Part shown: piece after piece, positions 7,813 through 15,327 of the stretch | Numbering within the stretch: position 1 is the first letter of the stretch | How the letters are laid out: every line of letters starts with the position of its first letter | NCBI GenBank assembly: GCA_040510575.1 | Contig: JBEVIU010000101.1 | Coordinates: 1 to 27,936, forward strand | Reading direction: 5' to 3' | DNA: 27,936 nucleotides | DNA from: DASUMF01 sp040510575 | Lineage (GTDB): Bacteria; Actinomycetota; Acidimicrobiia; IMCC26256; DASPTH01 | Position numbers and translations under genes: made by a program | The notes under the pieces: generated by a model | Seen by the model: the letters and a program-made list of their open reading frames with translations, nothing else | What the model was told of the DNA's origin: nothing | Databases searched by the model: none

Positions 7813-9165
7813 ATGGGTGCGACCGACCAGTTGGCCGAGATGGCGGACTCGCTCCGCTGGGACCACCTCGACACCGAGACCCGTCACAGGGCCGTTCGTC
7901 ACCTGCTCGACACCGTGGGAGTGATGGTTGCGGGAGCGAGTGGCGACGTGACCCGTCGAGCGACCATCGCGTTGGACCCCAATCGCAGTGAGGGTGGCGT
8001 TCCCGTGCCCGGTCGGGATGAGCCAAGCGGTCTGCTCGACGCCGCGTTCCTCGGCGGTACCGCGGCCCACGGCATGGAGCTCGACGACGGGTACCGCGAG
8101 GGGACCGTGCATCCGGGTGTGTGCGTCATACCCGCCGCACTCGCACTCGCGTGCGGGACGGCCACGTCTGGCGTCGAACTGCTCGAGTCCGTCGTGGTCG
8201 GCTACGAGGCGGTCATCGCCGTCGCGCGTGCGTGTCACCCCGCGCTGCGTGAAGGTGGCTTCCATCCGACATCCGCGACCGGGGTCTTCGGGTCCGCCCT
8301 CGCCGGCGCCCGACTGTTGGGCCTCACGTCGGGTCAGGCGACCCACGCGCTCGGTCTCGCCGCCAGCAGCGCGGGCGGATTGTTCGCGTTCCTCGCCGGT
8401 GGCGGCGACGTGAAGCGCCTCCACGCCGGGAACGCCAGCCGCGGCGGTCTCCTCGCCGCGCTGCTCGCAGCTGAAGGCGTCGAGGGTCCGCCCGCCGTCC
8501 TGGAGGGAAAAGACGGGTTCGCGGAGGCCTTCGCAGGCGGCTTCGCCCGTCCGTTCGCGGTGGCGCCCGGCGGCCGCTACGGGATCGCGGACTGCTACGT
8601 GAAGCCGTACCCGTGTTGCCGCCACCTCCAGCCTGCCGCGGAGGCGCTGTTCGCGATTCGCCTCGAGGAGGGGGTCGCGCCCGACGAGATCGAGCGCATC
8701 GAGGTGCAGACCTACTCGATCGCCGCGCAACATGCACGCGCCCGATGGGACACGTTCGCCGGTGCTCAGCTGAGCATGCCGTACGTGTGCGCGCTCGCCG
8801 CCCGCGACGGCGCCATCACGATGGAAAGCTTCGCCGACAACACCCGAAGCGACCGCGCACTCGCGGATCTTGCGAGCAAGGTCACGGTGTCGGTCGACGG
8901 CGCGCTCGACGCGTCGTATCCGCGCTACCGTCCTGCTCGGGTCACGGTCGTCACGCCGAGGGGGCGCTTCACGCGTGAGTCGCTCGAAGCGCTCGGCTCC
9001 GACCGGATACCACTCGACGACGACGGACTGAGCGAGAAGTTCGTCACGCTGGTGTCGCCGGTGCTCGGCTCCGATCGCGCCGACGAGCTCTTGGATGCGC
9101 TCTGGAAGATGGAGACGGCCGGCGAGGCGCGGTCCGTCGTCGAGCTCGCCGTCCCTGAGTCCTGA
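7813..9165 (+). CDS. MmgE/PrpD family protein (2-methylcitrate dehydratase-like)
   Basis: A 450-residue MmgE/PrpD protein, the usual length. The fold signature includes HGMELDDGYREGTVHPG (86-102), GYEAVIAVARA, HPTSATGVFGSALAGARLLGL and the YVKPYPCCRHLQPAAEA segment. Known members dehydrate 2-methylcitrate, isomerise allylmalonate or aconitate, or decarboxylate cis-aconitate. No methylcitrate synthase or lyase is near, so a methylcitrate role is not supported; action on another branched hydroxy-acid or unsaturated diacid is possible. ATG at 7813 is chosen; a GTG at 7810 and a longer reading from 7768 would overlap the promoter region. It ends 1 bp before the convergent fused beta-oxidation gene. 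Confidence 0.9.
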   Translation: MGATDQLAEMADSLRWDHLDTETRHRAVRHLLDTVGVMVAGASGDVTRRATIALDPNRSEGGVPVPGRDEPSGLLDAAFLGGTAAHGMELDDGYREGTVHPGVCVIPAALALACGTATSGVELLESVVVGYEAVIAVARACHPALREGGFHPTSATGVFGSALAGARLLGLTSGQATHALGLAASSAGGLFAFLAGGGDVKRLHAGNASRGGLLAALLAAEGVEGPPAVLEGKDGFAEAFAGGFARPFAVAPGGRYGIADCYVKPYPCCRHLQPAAEALFAIRLEEGVAPDEIERIEVQTYSIAAQHARARWDTFAGAQLSMPYVCALAARDGAITMESFADNTRSDRALADLASKVTVSVDGALDASYPRYRPARVTVVTPRGRFTRESLEALGSDRIPLDDDGLSEKFVTLVSPVLGSDRADELLDALWKMETAGEARSVVELAVPES

Positions 9166-9166
9166 G

Positions 9167-11212
9167 TCAGCCCAGCGAGCTGAGCAGGGCGGAGAGATCG
9201 GTCCGCCGGAACCCGTACCCGGTGGCCTCGGCCGTGCGATCCAACGCCGCTCCGAGCCTCGCTGGGTCTCGGCCTGCGGCCCAGTGGAGCGGGCCGCCTC
9301 GGTGCCGGGGGAATCCGAAGCCATGCACGAGCACGAGGTCGACGTCTTCCGGCGAGGCGGCGACGCCCTCGTCCAGCACCAGTCCGGCTTCGTTGACCAT
9401 GGTGACGAGTGCTCGCTCGACGATCTCGTCCGCCGTGAACGAGCGGCGGGTGATGCCCTTGGCTGCAGATGCTGCTTCCACGAGCGCGCGGACTTCGGGA
9501 TCGGGAAGGGGTGTGCGGCCGTCTTCGTAGCGGTACCAGCCTGCTCCCGTCTTCTGGCCGAGCCTCCCTGCTTCGCAGAGCTGGTCGGCGATCTCGACGT
9601 AGCGCTCCCGGGGGTCGCGCATGGGGGCCAGTCGCAGGCGGTTGCGCCAGCTGATGTCGAGACCCGACATGTCGGACACCGCGAACGGTCCCATCCCGAA
9701 GCCGAACGCGCGCATCGCGTCATCGATCTCCTCGGGGTACGCACCCTCCTCGAGCATCAGGTCGTTCTGGCGGCGGTACGCGCCGAAGATCCGGTTTCCG
9801 ATGAAGCCGTCGCCGACCCGCGCCACCACCGGAACCTTGCCGAGTCGGGCACCGATCTCCAGCGCAGTCGCGAGTGCGGTCTCGGCGGTCTGTGCGCCCT
9901 GCACGATCTCCAGCAAGCGCATCACGTGGGCGGGCGCGAAGAAGTGCATCCCGAGCACTGCGTGCGGTCGCGTGGTGACCGCGGCAAGCGCGTCGATGTC
10001 GAGGTACGACGTGTTCGAGGCGAGGATCGTCCCGGGCGCGACGACCGCGTCCAGCGTGCGGAACACCTCCTGCTTCACTGACAGATCTTCGAACACCGCC
10101 TCCACGACGAGCTGCGCATCGGCCGCCGCCGCGACGCCTGCCCCCGTGGTGAGGCGCGCCAACACCAGGTCACGCTCAGCGGGATCGAGCCGGCGACCGG
10201 CGGTCGAGGCGATGCGGTCGCGGCCGCGTTCGGCGGCGTCGAGCTCGGCGTCGGTGAGCACGACGGACAGCCCGTTCGCGGCAAACGCCCACGCGATCGA
10301 TGCCCCCATCGCGCCGGCGCCCACCACGACGACTCGTTCGACGGCCACGGCCTCGGCGCGCGCTCGGCGGACGCGTTGCTCGGCACGCCGCTCGGCGAAG
10401 AACAGGTATCGGAGAGCCGCCGCCTCGTCACCAACGCGCAGCTCGTTGAATGCGGCGCGTTCGAGGGTGATCGCCTCGTCGAAGGGCACGTGCTCGGCGC
10501 GGCGCACCGCGGCGATGGCCGCGTGGACGTGTGGGCGGTCTCCCGCGGCGCGCACGGCTCGCGCTTCGGCGGCTTCGAGCTCGGCCGGATCGCTGGGAGG
10601 CACCGGGAGCAATCGCAGCAGCCGCTTGCTCCCCATGGATCGGGCGAGGGCCTTCGCCGCCGCGAGCAGGTCGCCGTCGACCAGTTCGTCGACGATCCCC
10701 AGTTGGCACGCCTCCTCAGCGGTGAGGCGGGTCGTTTCGCCGATGAGGACGAGCGCGCGTGCCGCGCCCACGATCCGGGGCAGCCTCGCAGTGCCACCCG
10801 CCCCGGGCAGGATGCCGAGCCCCACCTCGGGCAGGCCGATCGCCGCATCGGGCGCGGCCAGCCTGGCGTCGCACGCCAACGCCAACTCGAGCCCGCCGCC
10901 GAGCGCGGCACCGCGGATCGCGGCGACGACGGGCACCGGGCACGTCTCGACCAACGCGATGACTGCCGGCATGGAGGGTTCTGCGATCGGGCCGCTGAAC
11001 TCGTTGATGTCGGAGCCGGCGACGAAGTTGGCCCCCTCACCAATGAGCACCACCCCCTGCAGGGAGGGGTCGCTCGCCCCCGACGCGAGCGCCGCGGCGA
11101 GACCGGCACGTACGGCCGCGGTACTCGCGTTGACGGGCGGGTTGTCGATCACGACGACGAGGACGTCGCCGTCGCGAGTGGTGCGAACGACCTCGGTCGG
11201 AGTGCTCGCCAT
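9167..11212 (-). CDS. Fused enoyl-CoA hydratase / 3-hydroxyacyl-CoA dehydrogenase (FadB/FadJ-type)
   Basis: A 681-residue multifunctional beta-oxidation enzyme. Residues 1-190 are the crotonase domain: AGSDINEF oxyanion segment at 65-72, GGGLELALACD with Glu109, and GLPEVGLGILPGAGG with Glu129, matching the two catalytic glutamates of FadB. From 293 the dehydrogenase domain starts with VVVVGAGAMGASIA; GMHFFAPAHVM holds catalytic His423, with Glu435 in LLEIV and GDGFIGNRI at 468-474. A second 3HCDH C-terminal domain follows. It hydrates enoyl-CoA and oxidises the 3-hydroxyacyl-CoA. The open frame continues upstream of 11212 only as the shadow of the thiolase gene. Start ATG at 11212, without a clear Shine-Dalgarno. 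Confidence 0.94.
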   Translation of the reverse strand: MASTPTEVVRTTRDGDVLVVVIDNPPVNASTAAVRAGLAAALASGASDPSLQGVVLIGEGANFVAGSDINEFSGPIAEPSMPAVIALVETCPVPVVAAIRGAALGGGLELALACDARLAAPDAAIGLPEVGLGILPGAGGTARLPRIVGAARALVLIGETTRLTAEEACQLGIVDELVDGDLLAAAKALARSMGSKRLLRLLPVPPSDPAELEAAEARAVRAAGDRPHVHAAIAAVRRAEHVPFDEAITLERAAFNELRVGDEAAALRYLFFAERRAEQRVRRARAEAVAVERVVVVGAGAMGASIAWAFAANGLSVVLTDAELDAAERGRDRIASTAGRRLDPAERDLVLARLTTGAGVAAAADAQLVVEAVFEDLSVKQEVFRTLDAVVAPGTILASNTSYLDIDALAAVTTRPHAVLGMHFFAPAHVMRLLEIVQGAQTAETALATALEIGARLGKVPVVARVGDGFIGNRIFGAYRRQNDLMLEEGAYPEEIDDAMRAFGFGMGPFAVSDMSGLDISWRNRLRLAPMRDPRERYVEIADQLCEAGRLGQKTGAGWYRYEDGRTPLPDPEVRALVEAASAAKGITRRSFTADEIVERALVTMVNEAGLVLDEGVAASPEDVDLVLVHGFGFPRHRGGPLHWAAGRDPARLGAALDRTAEATGYGFRRTDLSALLSSLG

Positions 11213-11230
11213 CAACGTAGGCTGCCATGC

Positions 11231-12412
11231 GTGAACGATGCCGTGCTGATCGACGCCGTTCGTACCCCGGTGGGACGGTTCCGGGGCGGACTCGCCGGCG
11301 TACGCCCCGACGACCTGGCCGCCGCGGCGATCAGCGGGCTGGTCGCCCGTCATCCCGAGATCGACCCCAGCGCGATCGACGACGTGTGGTTCGGCAACGC
11401 CAATGGGGCGGGGGAGGACAACCGCAATGTGGCGCGGATGGCGTCTCTCCTGGCCGGGTTGCCCACGCGCGTGCCAGGCGCAACGGTGAACCGTCTGTGC
11501 GGCTCCAGCCTGGAAGCGGTGATCGAAGCGAGTCGCGCGGTGGAGACCGGCGACATCGACCTCGCGATTGCGGGCGGGGTCGAATCGATGACGCGCGCGC
11601 CGTGGGTGCTCCTGAAGCCCGAAGCCGCGTTTCCGGCGGGCAACAGCGAGCTGCACTCGACCACGGTCGGTTGGCGGATGGTGAACCCCCGGATGCCCGA
11701 GGAGTGGGTCGTGTCCAACGGCGAAGGCGCGGAGCTGCTCGCCGACAAGTACTCGATCTCCCGCGAGGAGCAGGACCGCTTTGCGGTCCGCAGTCACCAG
11801 CGTGCCGCGGCGGCATGGGACACGGCCGCGTTCGCCGATGAGATCGTGCCCGTCGCTGACGCGGAGATCGCGCGCGACGAGGGCATCCGGGCCGACACAT
11901 CCGTCGAAGCGCTCGCCAAGCTCAGGCCGGCGTTCCGCTCTGATGGCACCGTCACCGCCGGCAACTCTTCGTCGCTCAACGACGGTGCCGCCGCGGTGTT
12001 CATCGCGTCCGAGTCGGTCGCCGAGAGAATGGGCACTGCTCCGCTCGCCCGCATCGCCGGTCGTGCCGTCAGCGGAGTCGACCCGCAGTACTTCGGCATC
12101 GGCCCGGTCGAGGCCGCGGAACGTGCGCTGGCGCGAGCTGGCATCGGATGGGGGGACCTGGCCGCGGTCGAGCTCAACGAGGCTTTCGCCGCGCAGGCGC
12201 TCGCGTGCTTGCGCGAGTGGCGGGACCTCGACCCCGAGATCGTCAACCCCAACGGCGGAGCAATCGCGCTGGGTCACCCACTCGGCTGTTCGGGTGCGCG
12301 CATCCTCAGCACGCTCGCCTGGCATCTGCGTCGCACCGGAGGTCGATGGGGCCTCGCGACCATGTGCATCGGCGTCGGGCAGGGAATCGCAGTCGTCATC
12401 GAAGCGCTCTGA
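11231..12412 (+). CDS. Acetyl-CoA C-acyltransferase (thiolase)
   Basis: A 393-residue thiolase, full length. The acyl-accepting Cys90 is in NRLCGSS, His349 in GHPLGCSGAR and the second cysteine Cys379 in CIGVGQG, close to Cys89/His348/Cys378 of the classical enzyme. It cleaves 3-ketoacyl-CoA to acetyl-CoA and a shortened acyl-CoA, the step after the divergent hydratase/dehydrogenase. The start is GTG at 11231; TAGGCT at 11218-11223 lies 7 nt before it, suggesting a leaderless message. The gap to the divergent gene is only 18 bp. The stop is overlapped by a decayed integrase fragment on the other strand. Confidence 0.95.
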   Translation: MNDAVLIDAVRTPVGRFRGGLAGVRPDDLAAAAISGLVARHPEIDPSAIDDVWFGNANGAGEDNRNVARMASLLAGLPTRVPGATVNRLCGSSLEAVIEASRAVETGDIDLAIAGGVESMTRAPWVLLKPEAAFPAGNSELHSTTVGWRMVNPRMPEEWVVSNGEGAELLADKYSISREEQDRFAVRSHQRAAAAWDTAAFADEIVPVADAEIARDEGIRADTSVEALAKLRPAFRSDGTVTAGNSSSLNDGAAAVFIASESVAERMGTAPLARIAGRAVSGVDPQYFGIGPVEAAERALARAGIGWGDLAAVELNEAFAAQALACLREWRDLDPEIVNPNGGAIALGHPLGCSGARILSTLAWHLRRTGGRWGLATMCIGVGQGIAVVIEAL

Positions 12413-12609
12413 TCGCCGTGGTCTCGCCGAGGTCGTGCAATCGGATCTGCTTGACGCCATCGCGACGTGCGGCCGAACCAAAGGCTCGAGTGAAACGGTC
12501 GGGGTGCAAGGGCCCACCGAGTTGGTCGCAGAACACGAGGTCCGAACCATCCCACGCGTCGCCCGCGGCGATGCGCTCCTCGAGCTGATGGCGCCGCTGG
12601 TCAGAGCAA
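12396..12609 (-). pseudogene. Tyrosine recombinase (integrase) C-terminal remnant
   Basis: Minus-strand translation starting at the edge of the tRNA fragment gives RRHQLEERIAAG, then GDAWDGSDLVFCDQLGGPLH, then PDRFTRAFGSAARRDGVKQ, then IRLHDLGET. This is the typical tyrosine-integrase catalytic segment (LVF-x-G-x-PLHPDRFTRAF, then LHDLRHT). The R-H of the LHDLRHT box is replaced by G-E, the frame stops 7 codons later (12396-12398), and the N-terminal domain and catalytic tyrosine are absent. The end overlaps the thiolase 3' end on the opposite strand. It is therefore a dead relic, too short and misframed to appear as a gene. It marks a past site-specific integration next to the tRNA fragment. 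Confidence 0.8.
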
Positions 12610-12670
12610 GTGCCCGGAGCAGGAGTCGAACCTGCACGCCCCTTGCGGGGCCGGCGGGTTTAAGCCTCGA
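12610..12670 (-). repeat. tRNA-Leu-like 3' half, copy 2 (direct repeat, possible att remnant)
   Basis: Same 61-bp unit and orientation as 733-793. The minus strand reads CTTAAAC (anticodon loop, UAA), CCCGCC, a CCCC-GCAA-GGGG variable arm, the T arm and GCTCCGGGCA acceptor end. No 5' half of a tRNA follows on either side. It directly abuts the integrase relic at 12609. Its anticodon-loop region matches the intact tRNA-Leu(UAA) at 16763-16846, but its variable and T arms differ from that gene, so it came from another tRNA-Leu allele. Confidence 0.85.
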
Positions 12671-12973
12671 ACAGCGCGTCCGGCGCGTGCGACGCGGTCC
12701 TCGTGATGCCGTGTGATCAGGTCAATCGAGCTTTCTGTGTCTACGAGGATCGCTCGCATCTTCGGCCTTCGTCTCCGTCCGTTAGCGCGGAGTTAGCGCG
12801 CGACACCCTGACGTCGCGCTTCCTGGTACGCGGAGCGGCAGTTCTGGCACAGCGTTGAAGGCGGCCTTGCAACATCTCGCGTCGTGGCCAGAGCGATCAC
12901 GTCCCCAACGCATGCTCCGGCGAGACGAGCCGGCAGCCTGTCGTCTTGCGCGTCGGAAGCGATCCCACGCCGC
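12671..12973. other. Intergenic stretch with decayed coding traces and no supported gene
   Basis: No intact gene is seen in these 303 bp. On the minus strand, one frame ends at 12793 with LCQNCRSAYQEARRQGVAR and an adjacent frame carries GHDARCCKAAFNA, which together look like a frameshifted small zinc-ribbon protein. A 52-codon frame starting at 12759 (MRAILVDTESSIDLI) runs into the tRNA fragment and could be the cut N-terminus of a PIN-type toxin. Both readings are weak. A GTTAGC direct repeat is at 12782-12800. Confidence 0.4.
12782..12800. repeat. GTTAGC-type direct repeat, left copy
   Basis: TTAGCGCGGAGTTAGCGCG consists of two TTAGCGCG units 11 bp apart. A near-identical arrangement lies at 16708-16726, so one copy lies just inside each end of the accessory segment between the tRNA fragment and the intact tRNA. 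Arm-type integrase binding sites have this form; the role is inferred. Confidence 0.5.
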
Positions 12974-13885
12974 CTATGCCGCCGAAGCGATTCGTGACAC
13001 GAACTGGATGGCTCCTTCGACCCGCATCTTGATTGCCGACAAGCCTGTCAGATCGAACCGACCTGCAGTGCCGTGCGTACCGCTGTTGAACTCGGCGAAG
13101 AGGCTAAGGACGTTGTCCAGGTCGGCCTCTACGAACTCCTCAAGTGCAGAGTCGTAGCCGCCACGTCGGTTGAGACAGTGGCGAATGCGTGCTCGTCTAG
13201 AGATCGAACCTTGCGGCGTGCGATCGCAGTTCGGATCCGTCGCGAGAACCTCTGTATCCGGAGCGACTGCTTCCAACAACGAGGAGAGCAGTTCGCGAGC
13301 GCTCGTGCAGAAGTGTCGTGAGGCGTCCGGGTTCTCGGGGTGAAGTGCGAACAGCGCACCACGCCAGCGGGCATCGAGATCCCTGCTAAAGGCATCGAGT
13401 TCGCCGACGATCGCAGTTGATCGGAGTTCTGCAATCTGCGCATCCTCGACCGGGTCGGCGGCGGGATCGCTCAAGAGTGAGTTGAGGGCGGCCACGCTGT
13501 TCGCTGTTTCGGACTCGCTCAGCTCGAAGAGGTCGTCCGCGCCACGCCATCCGGCTCTATCCGCTGCAACCTCGAGATGGTCGAACGACTCACGCAGAGT
13601 CGTCACGGATCGCCTGTACGTCGCGTGGCGAGTGCTCGCTGTCGAGTTCAGCTTCGCGATCTCCCGTCGAAGCCTGTCGTTGTGCGCTCGAACTCGACGG
13701 TTGTAGTCAGCGACGACGCGCTTGTTGTGAGCCTCAGCCTTGCGGTTGTGATCATCGACGACGCGCTTGTTGTGGGCGTTAACACGGCGCACCTCTGCGT
13801 TGTAAGCGTCGATCGCTCGCTTGCGCTTGGTGTTCTCCTGCCGGACCCAAGCGTTGTACTGAGCAGGCGTCATCCTGCGTACCAC
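12974..13885 (-). CDS. Coiled-coil protein with a possible nuclease-like C-terminal domain
   Basis: About 303 residues. The first 90 form a charged helix with a recurring 9-14 residue motif (YNAEVRRVNAHNKRVV, DHNRKAEAHNKRVV, DYNRRVRAHNDRL), rich in Asn-His and predicted coiled coil. A linker follows, then a domain with RHFCTSARELLSSLLE, SRRARIRHCL and FNSGTHGTAGRF. That pattern recalls the predicted nucleases found next to pPIWI proteins, but this is a resemblance from memory only. No PIWI gene is present. The start is uncertain: GTG at 13885 has GGAGGT 4 nt upstream; ATG at 13873 and ATG at 13939 are alternatives. It is a single gene in the accessory segment, with less extreme GC than the flanking core. 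Confidence 0.75.
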   Translation of the reverse strand: MVRRMTPAQYNAWVRQENTKRKRAIDAYNAEVRRVNAHNKRVVDDHNRKAEAHNKRVVADYNRRVRAHNDRLRREIAKLNSTASTRHATYRRSVTTLRESFDHLEVAADRAGWRGADDLFELSESETANSVAALNSLLSDPAADPVEDAQIAELRSTAIVGELDAFSRDLDARWRGALFALHPENPDASRHFCTSARELLSSLLEAVAPDTEVLATDPNCDRTPQGSISRRARIRHCLNRRGGYDSALEEFVEADLDNVLSLFAEFNSGTHGTAGRFDLTGLSAIKMRVEGAIQFVSRIASAA

Positions 13886-14064
13886 GGCACCTCCATGACC
13901 AATCCTCCGTCGAGGGTATCGAGAGGATGTGACAGTCATTGCGCCCGCGCACGCACGGCACCCAGGTTCCGATCGACACGAACGTGAAGCTCAGTCCAGA
14001 CCACGCTGCAATAGCTCACCGATCGAAGATCTCGGGCATGCCGGCTCAGCGCACAATGCGGCAG

Positions 14065-14262
14065 TTATGCGGTGGGCAGATCCCACGCAACGGTGACCTC
14101 AGTTTGATAGTCGCCACTTGAAACGTGCTCGTGACGAAGCGGCTCCTCTGCCCGCGTTCCGAGCATTGAGTCGAGGCTGTCTCGAAGCTCGTGTGCTTCC
14201 GGCTCGGTCAGGAACAGCGTCACGGCGTGGAGCGGCTTCCCCTCTTTACTCTCGATGCGCAT
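14065..14262 (-). CDS. Small hypothetical protein with HEHVSS-DYQTE motif
   Basis: A 65-residue protein, VTLFLTEPEAHELRDSLDSML followed by RHEHVSSGDYQTEVTVAWDL. I have an impression of similar short actinobacterial proteins ending in HEHVSS-DYQTE, found near mobile regions, but no known function. No signal or membrane segment. The ATG at 14262 has no strong Shine-Dalgarno and is 42 bp from the divergent gene at 14305. It may act with that gene; this is a guess. Confidence 0.6.
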   Translation of the reverse strand: MRIESKEGKPLHAVTLFLTEPEAHELRDSLDSMLGTRAEEPLRHEHVSSGDYQTEVTVAWDLPTA

Positions 14263-14304
14263 GAGTACAGATTGCCCGCTCTGGCTCGCTTACGCGCGAC
14301 CAGA

Positions 14305-15120
14305 ATGGTCGGTGTGCGCACGCTCCGGCCGGAAGAGGAATGGGCGCGCCAGCATGTCGAGCACGCGCTGGGGGTCCCGGTTCGTCAACACGACGACGGC
14401 TCCGCTGACGGGATGCACGACCTAGACATCGTCTACTCGGATCGCCCGTCTGCAGCTGTGGAGGTGACAGCCGCCGCGGATGGCGAGTCGATCGCGGCGT
14501 GGAAGCAGCTCAATGGCAATGGTCGGTGGATCGAGCCGACGCTCAAGGGCGGATGGTCGGTGACGGTCGACCCGGCTGCGCGTACCAAGCGGATCAAGAA
14601 AGAGCTGCCTGACCTACTGGGCATCCTCGAAGGCCTCGACCTCGAGTTGGACGACGACGAGTACGAATACCACCGGCGGGGGTTGCAAGCACCGCTGTCG
14701 CGACACGCAGCGGACCTCGGTGTGGTGCGCGCCAACCGGTACGGCACCGCGTTTCCGGGGAGCATCTACGTGACGCTAGAACTACCACCGGAACGAACCG
14801 GTGGATTCGTTGCCGACACCGGTGACGCACTCGCAACATGGATCGGCCCGTTCCTCAAGGACGAGGACCACGCTGATGTGCGGTTGAAGTTGCACCGCGC
14901 CGGCGCGGCTGAGCGTCACGCGTTCGTCCTGTTCCCGACGTTCGCTACCGCGCCCTTTGGCGTCACTGACCTCCTGATGCGCCAGGACGGACCGCTGCCG
15001 ACCGTCGCCCCGGGACTCCCTGCCGAAGCGACCCACGTGTGGGCGCTCGGCGGGTGGTCGAGCGGACGCGGGATGAGATGGGCACCAGGGTCGGGCTGGT
15101 CGTACTTCGACAAGCTCTAA
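14305..15120 (+). CDS. Hypothetical protein, possible restriction-endonuclease-like fold
   Basis: About 271 residues from the ATG at 14305. The N-terminal part reads RPEEEWARQHVEHAL, then QHDDGSADGMHDLDIVY (27-43) and AAVEVTAAAD (50-59). A D-x(n)-E-V-T arrangement (Asp41, Glu53) is what a PD-(D/E)xK core could look like, although the expected Lys is replaced by Thr55, with Lys67 as a possible substitute. The rest, including GGWSVTVDPAARTKRIKKELP and a C-terminal WALGGWSSGRGMRW, is unrecognised. The frame is open back to 14191, but that part would overlap the divergent small gene. Not identified; accessory-region context makes a defence role possible. Confidence 0.65.
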   Translation: MVGVRTLRPEEEWARQHVEHALGVPVRQHDDGSADGMHDLDIVYSDRPSAAVEVTAAADGESIAAWKQLNGNGRWIEPTLKGGWSVTVDPAARTKRIKKELPDLLGILEGLDLELDDDEYEYHRRGLQAPLSRHAADLGVVRANRYGTAFPGSIYVTLELPPERTGGFVADTGDALATWIGPFLKDEDHADVRLKLHRAGAAERHAFVLFPTFATAPFGVTDLLMRQDGPLPTVAPGLPAEATHVWALGGWSSGRGMRWAPGSGWSYFDKL

Positions 15121-15292
15121 GTACGATTCGCCAGCCAGCCGGGATGCGACTTCGAGCGACCTGTACCTCGACTCGCGGTGCGGCCTGTGGCCTCAGGGGC
15201 GTCGGACCAGCTCGCCTCGCCACGCTCGCGTCGACCAGCAGCCAAGCGAGACTCGGCCGGATCTAGTCGCGGCTCAGGAATGCAAACGGGTG

Positions 15293-15319
15293 TTGGCATC
15301 AAAGCCCATTGCATATAAG
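15293..15319 (+). promoter_or_regulatory. Candidate leaderless promoter of the HTH/nucleotidyltransferase pair
   Basis: TTGGCA (15293-15298) and TATAAG (15314-15319) are separated by 15 bp, shorter than the usual 17. The start codon ATG at 15328 is 8 nt after the -10 element, so the transcript would begin at or next to the ATG. This AT-rich patch stands out from its surroundings. The 207 bp between the preceding gene and this start hold nothing else I recognise. Confidence 0.5.
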
Positions 15320-15327
15320 CTACCCCT

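Noticed and set aside
11213..12637. Upstream extension of the fused hydratase/dehydrogenase frame to 1156 residues
   Set aside because: The extension is antisense to the thiolase gene and has no domain; the crotonase domain begins right after the ATG at 11212.
12601..12759. A 52-codon minus-strand frame starting MRAILVDTESSIDLI
   Set aside because: It could be the N-terminus of a PIN toxin, but only about 27 residues precede the tRNA fragment and the match is too short to call.
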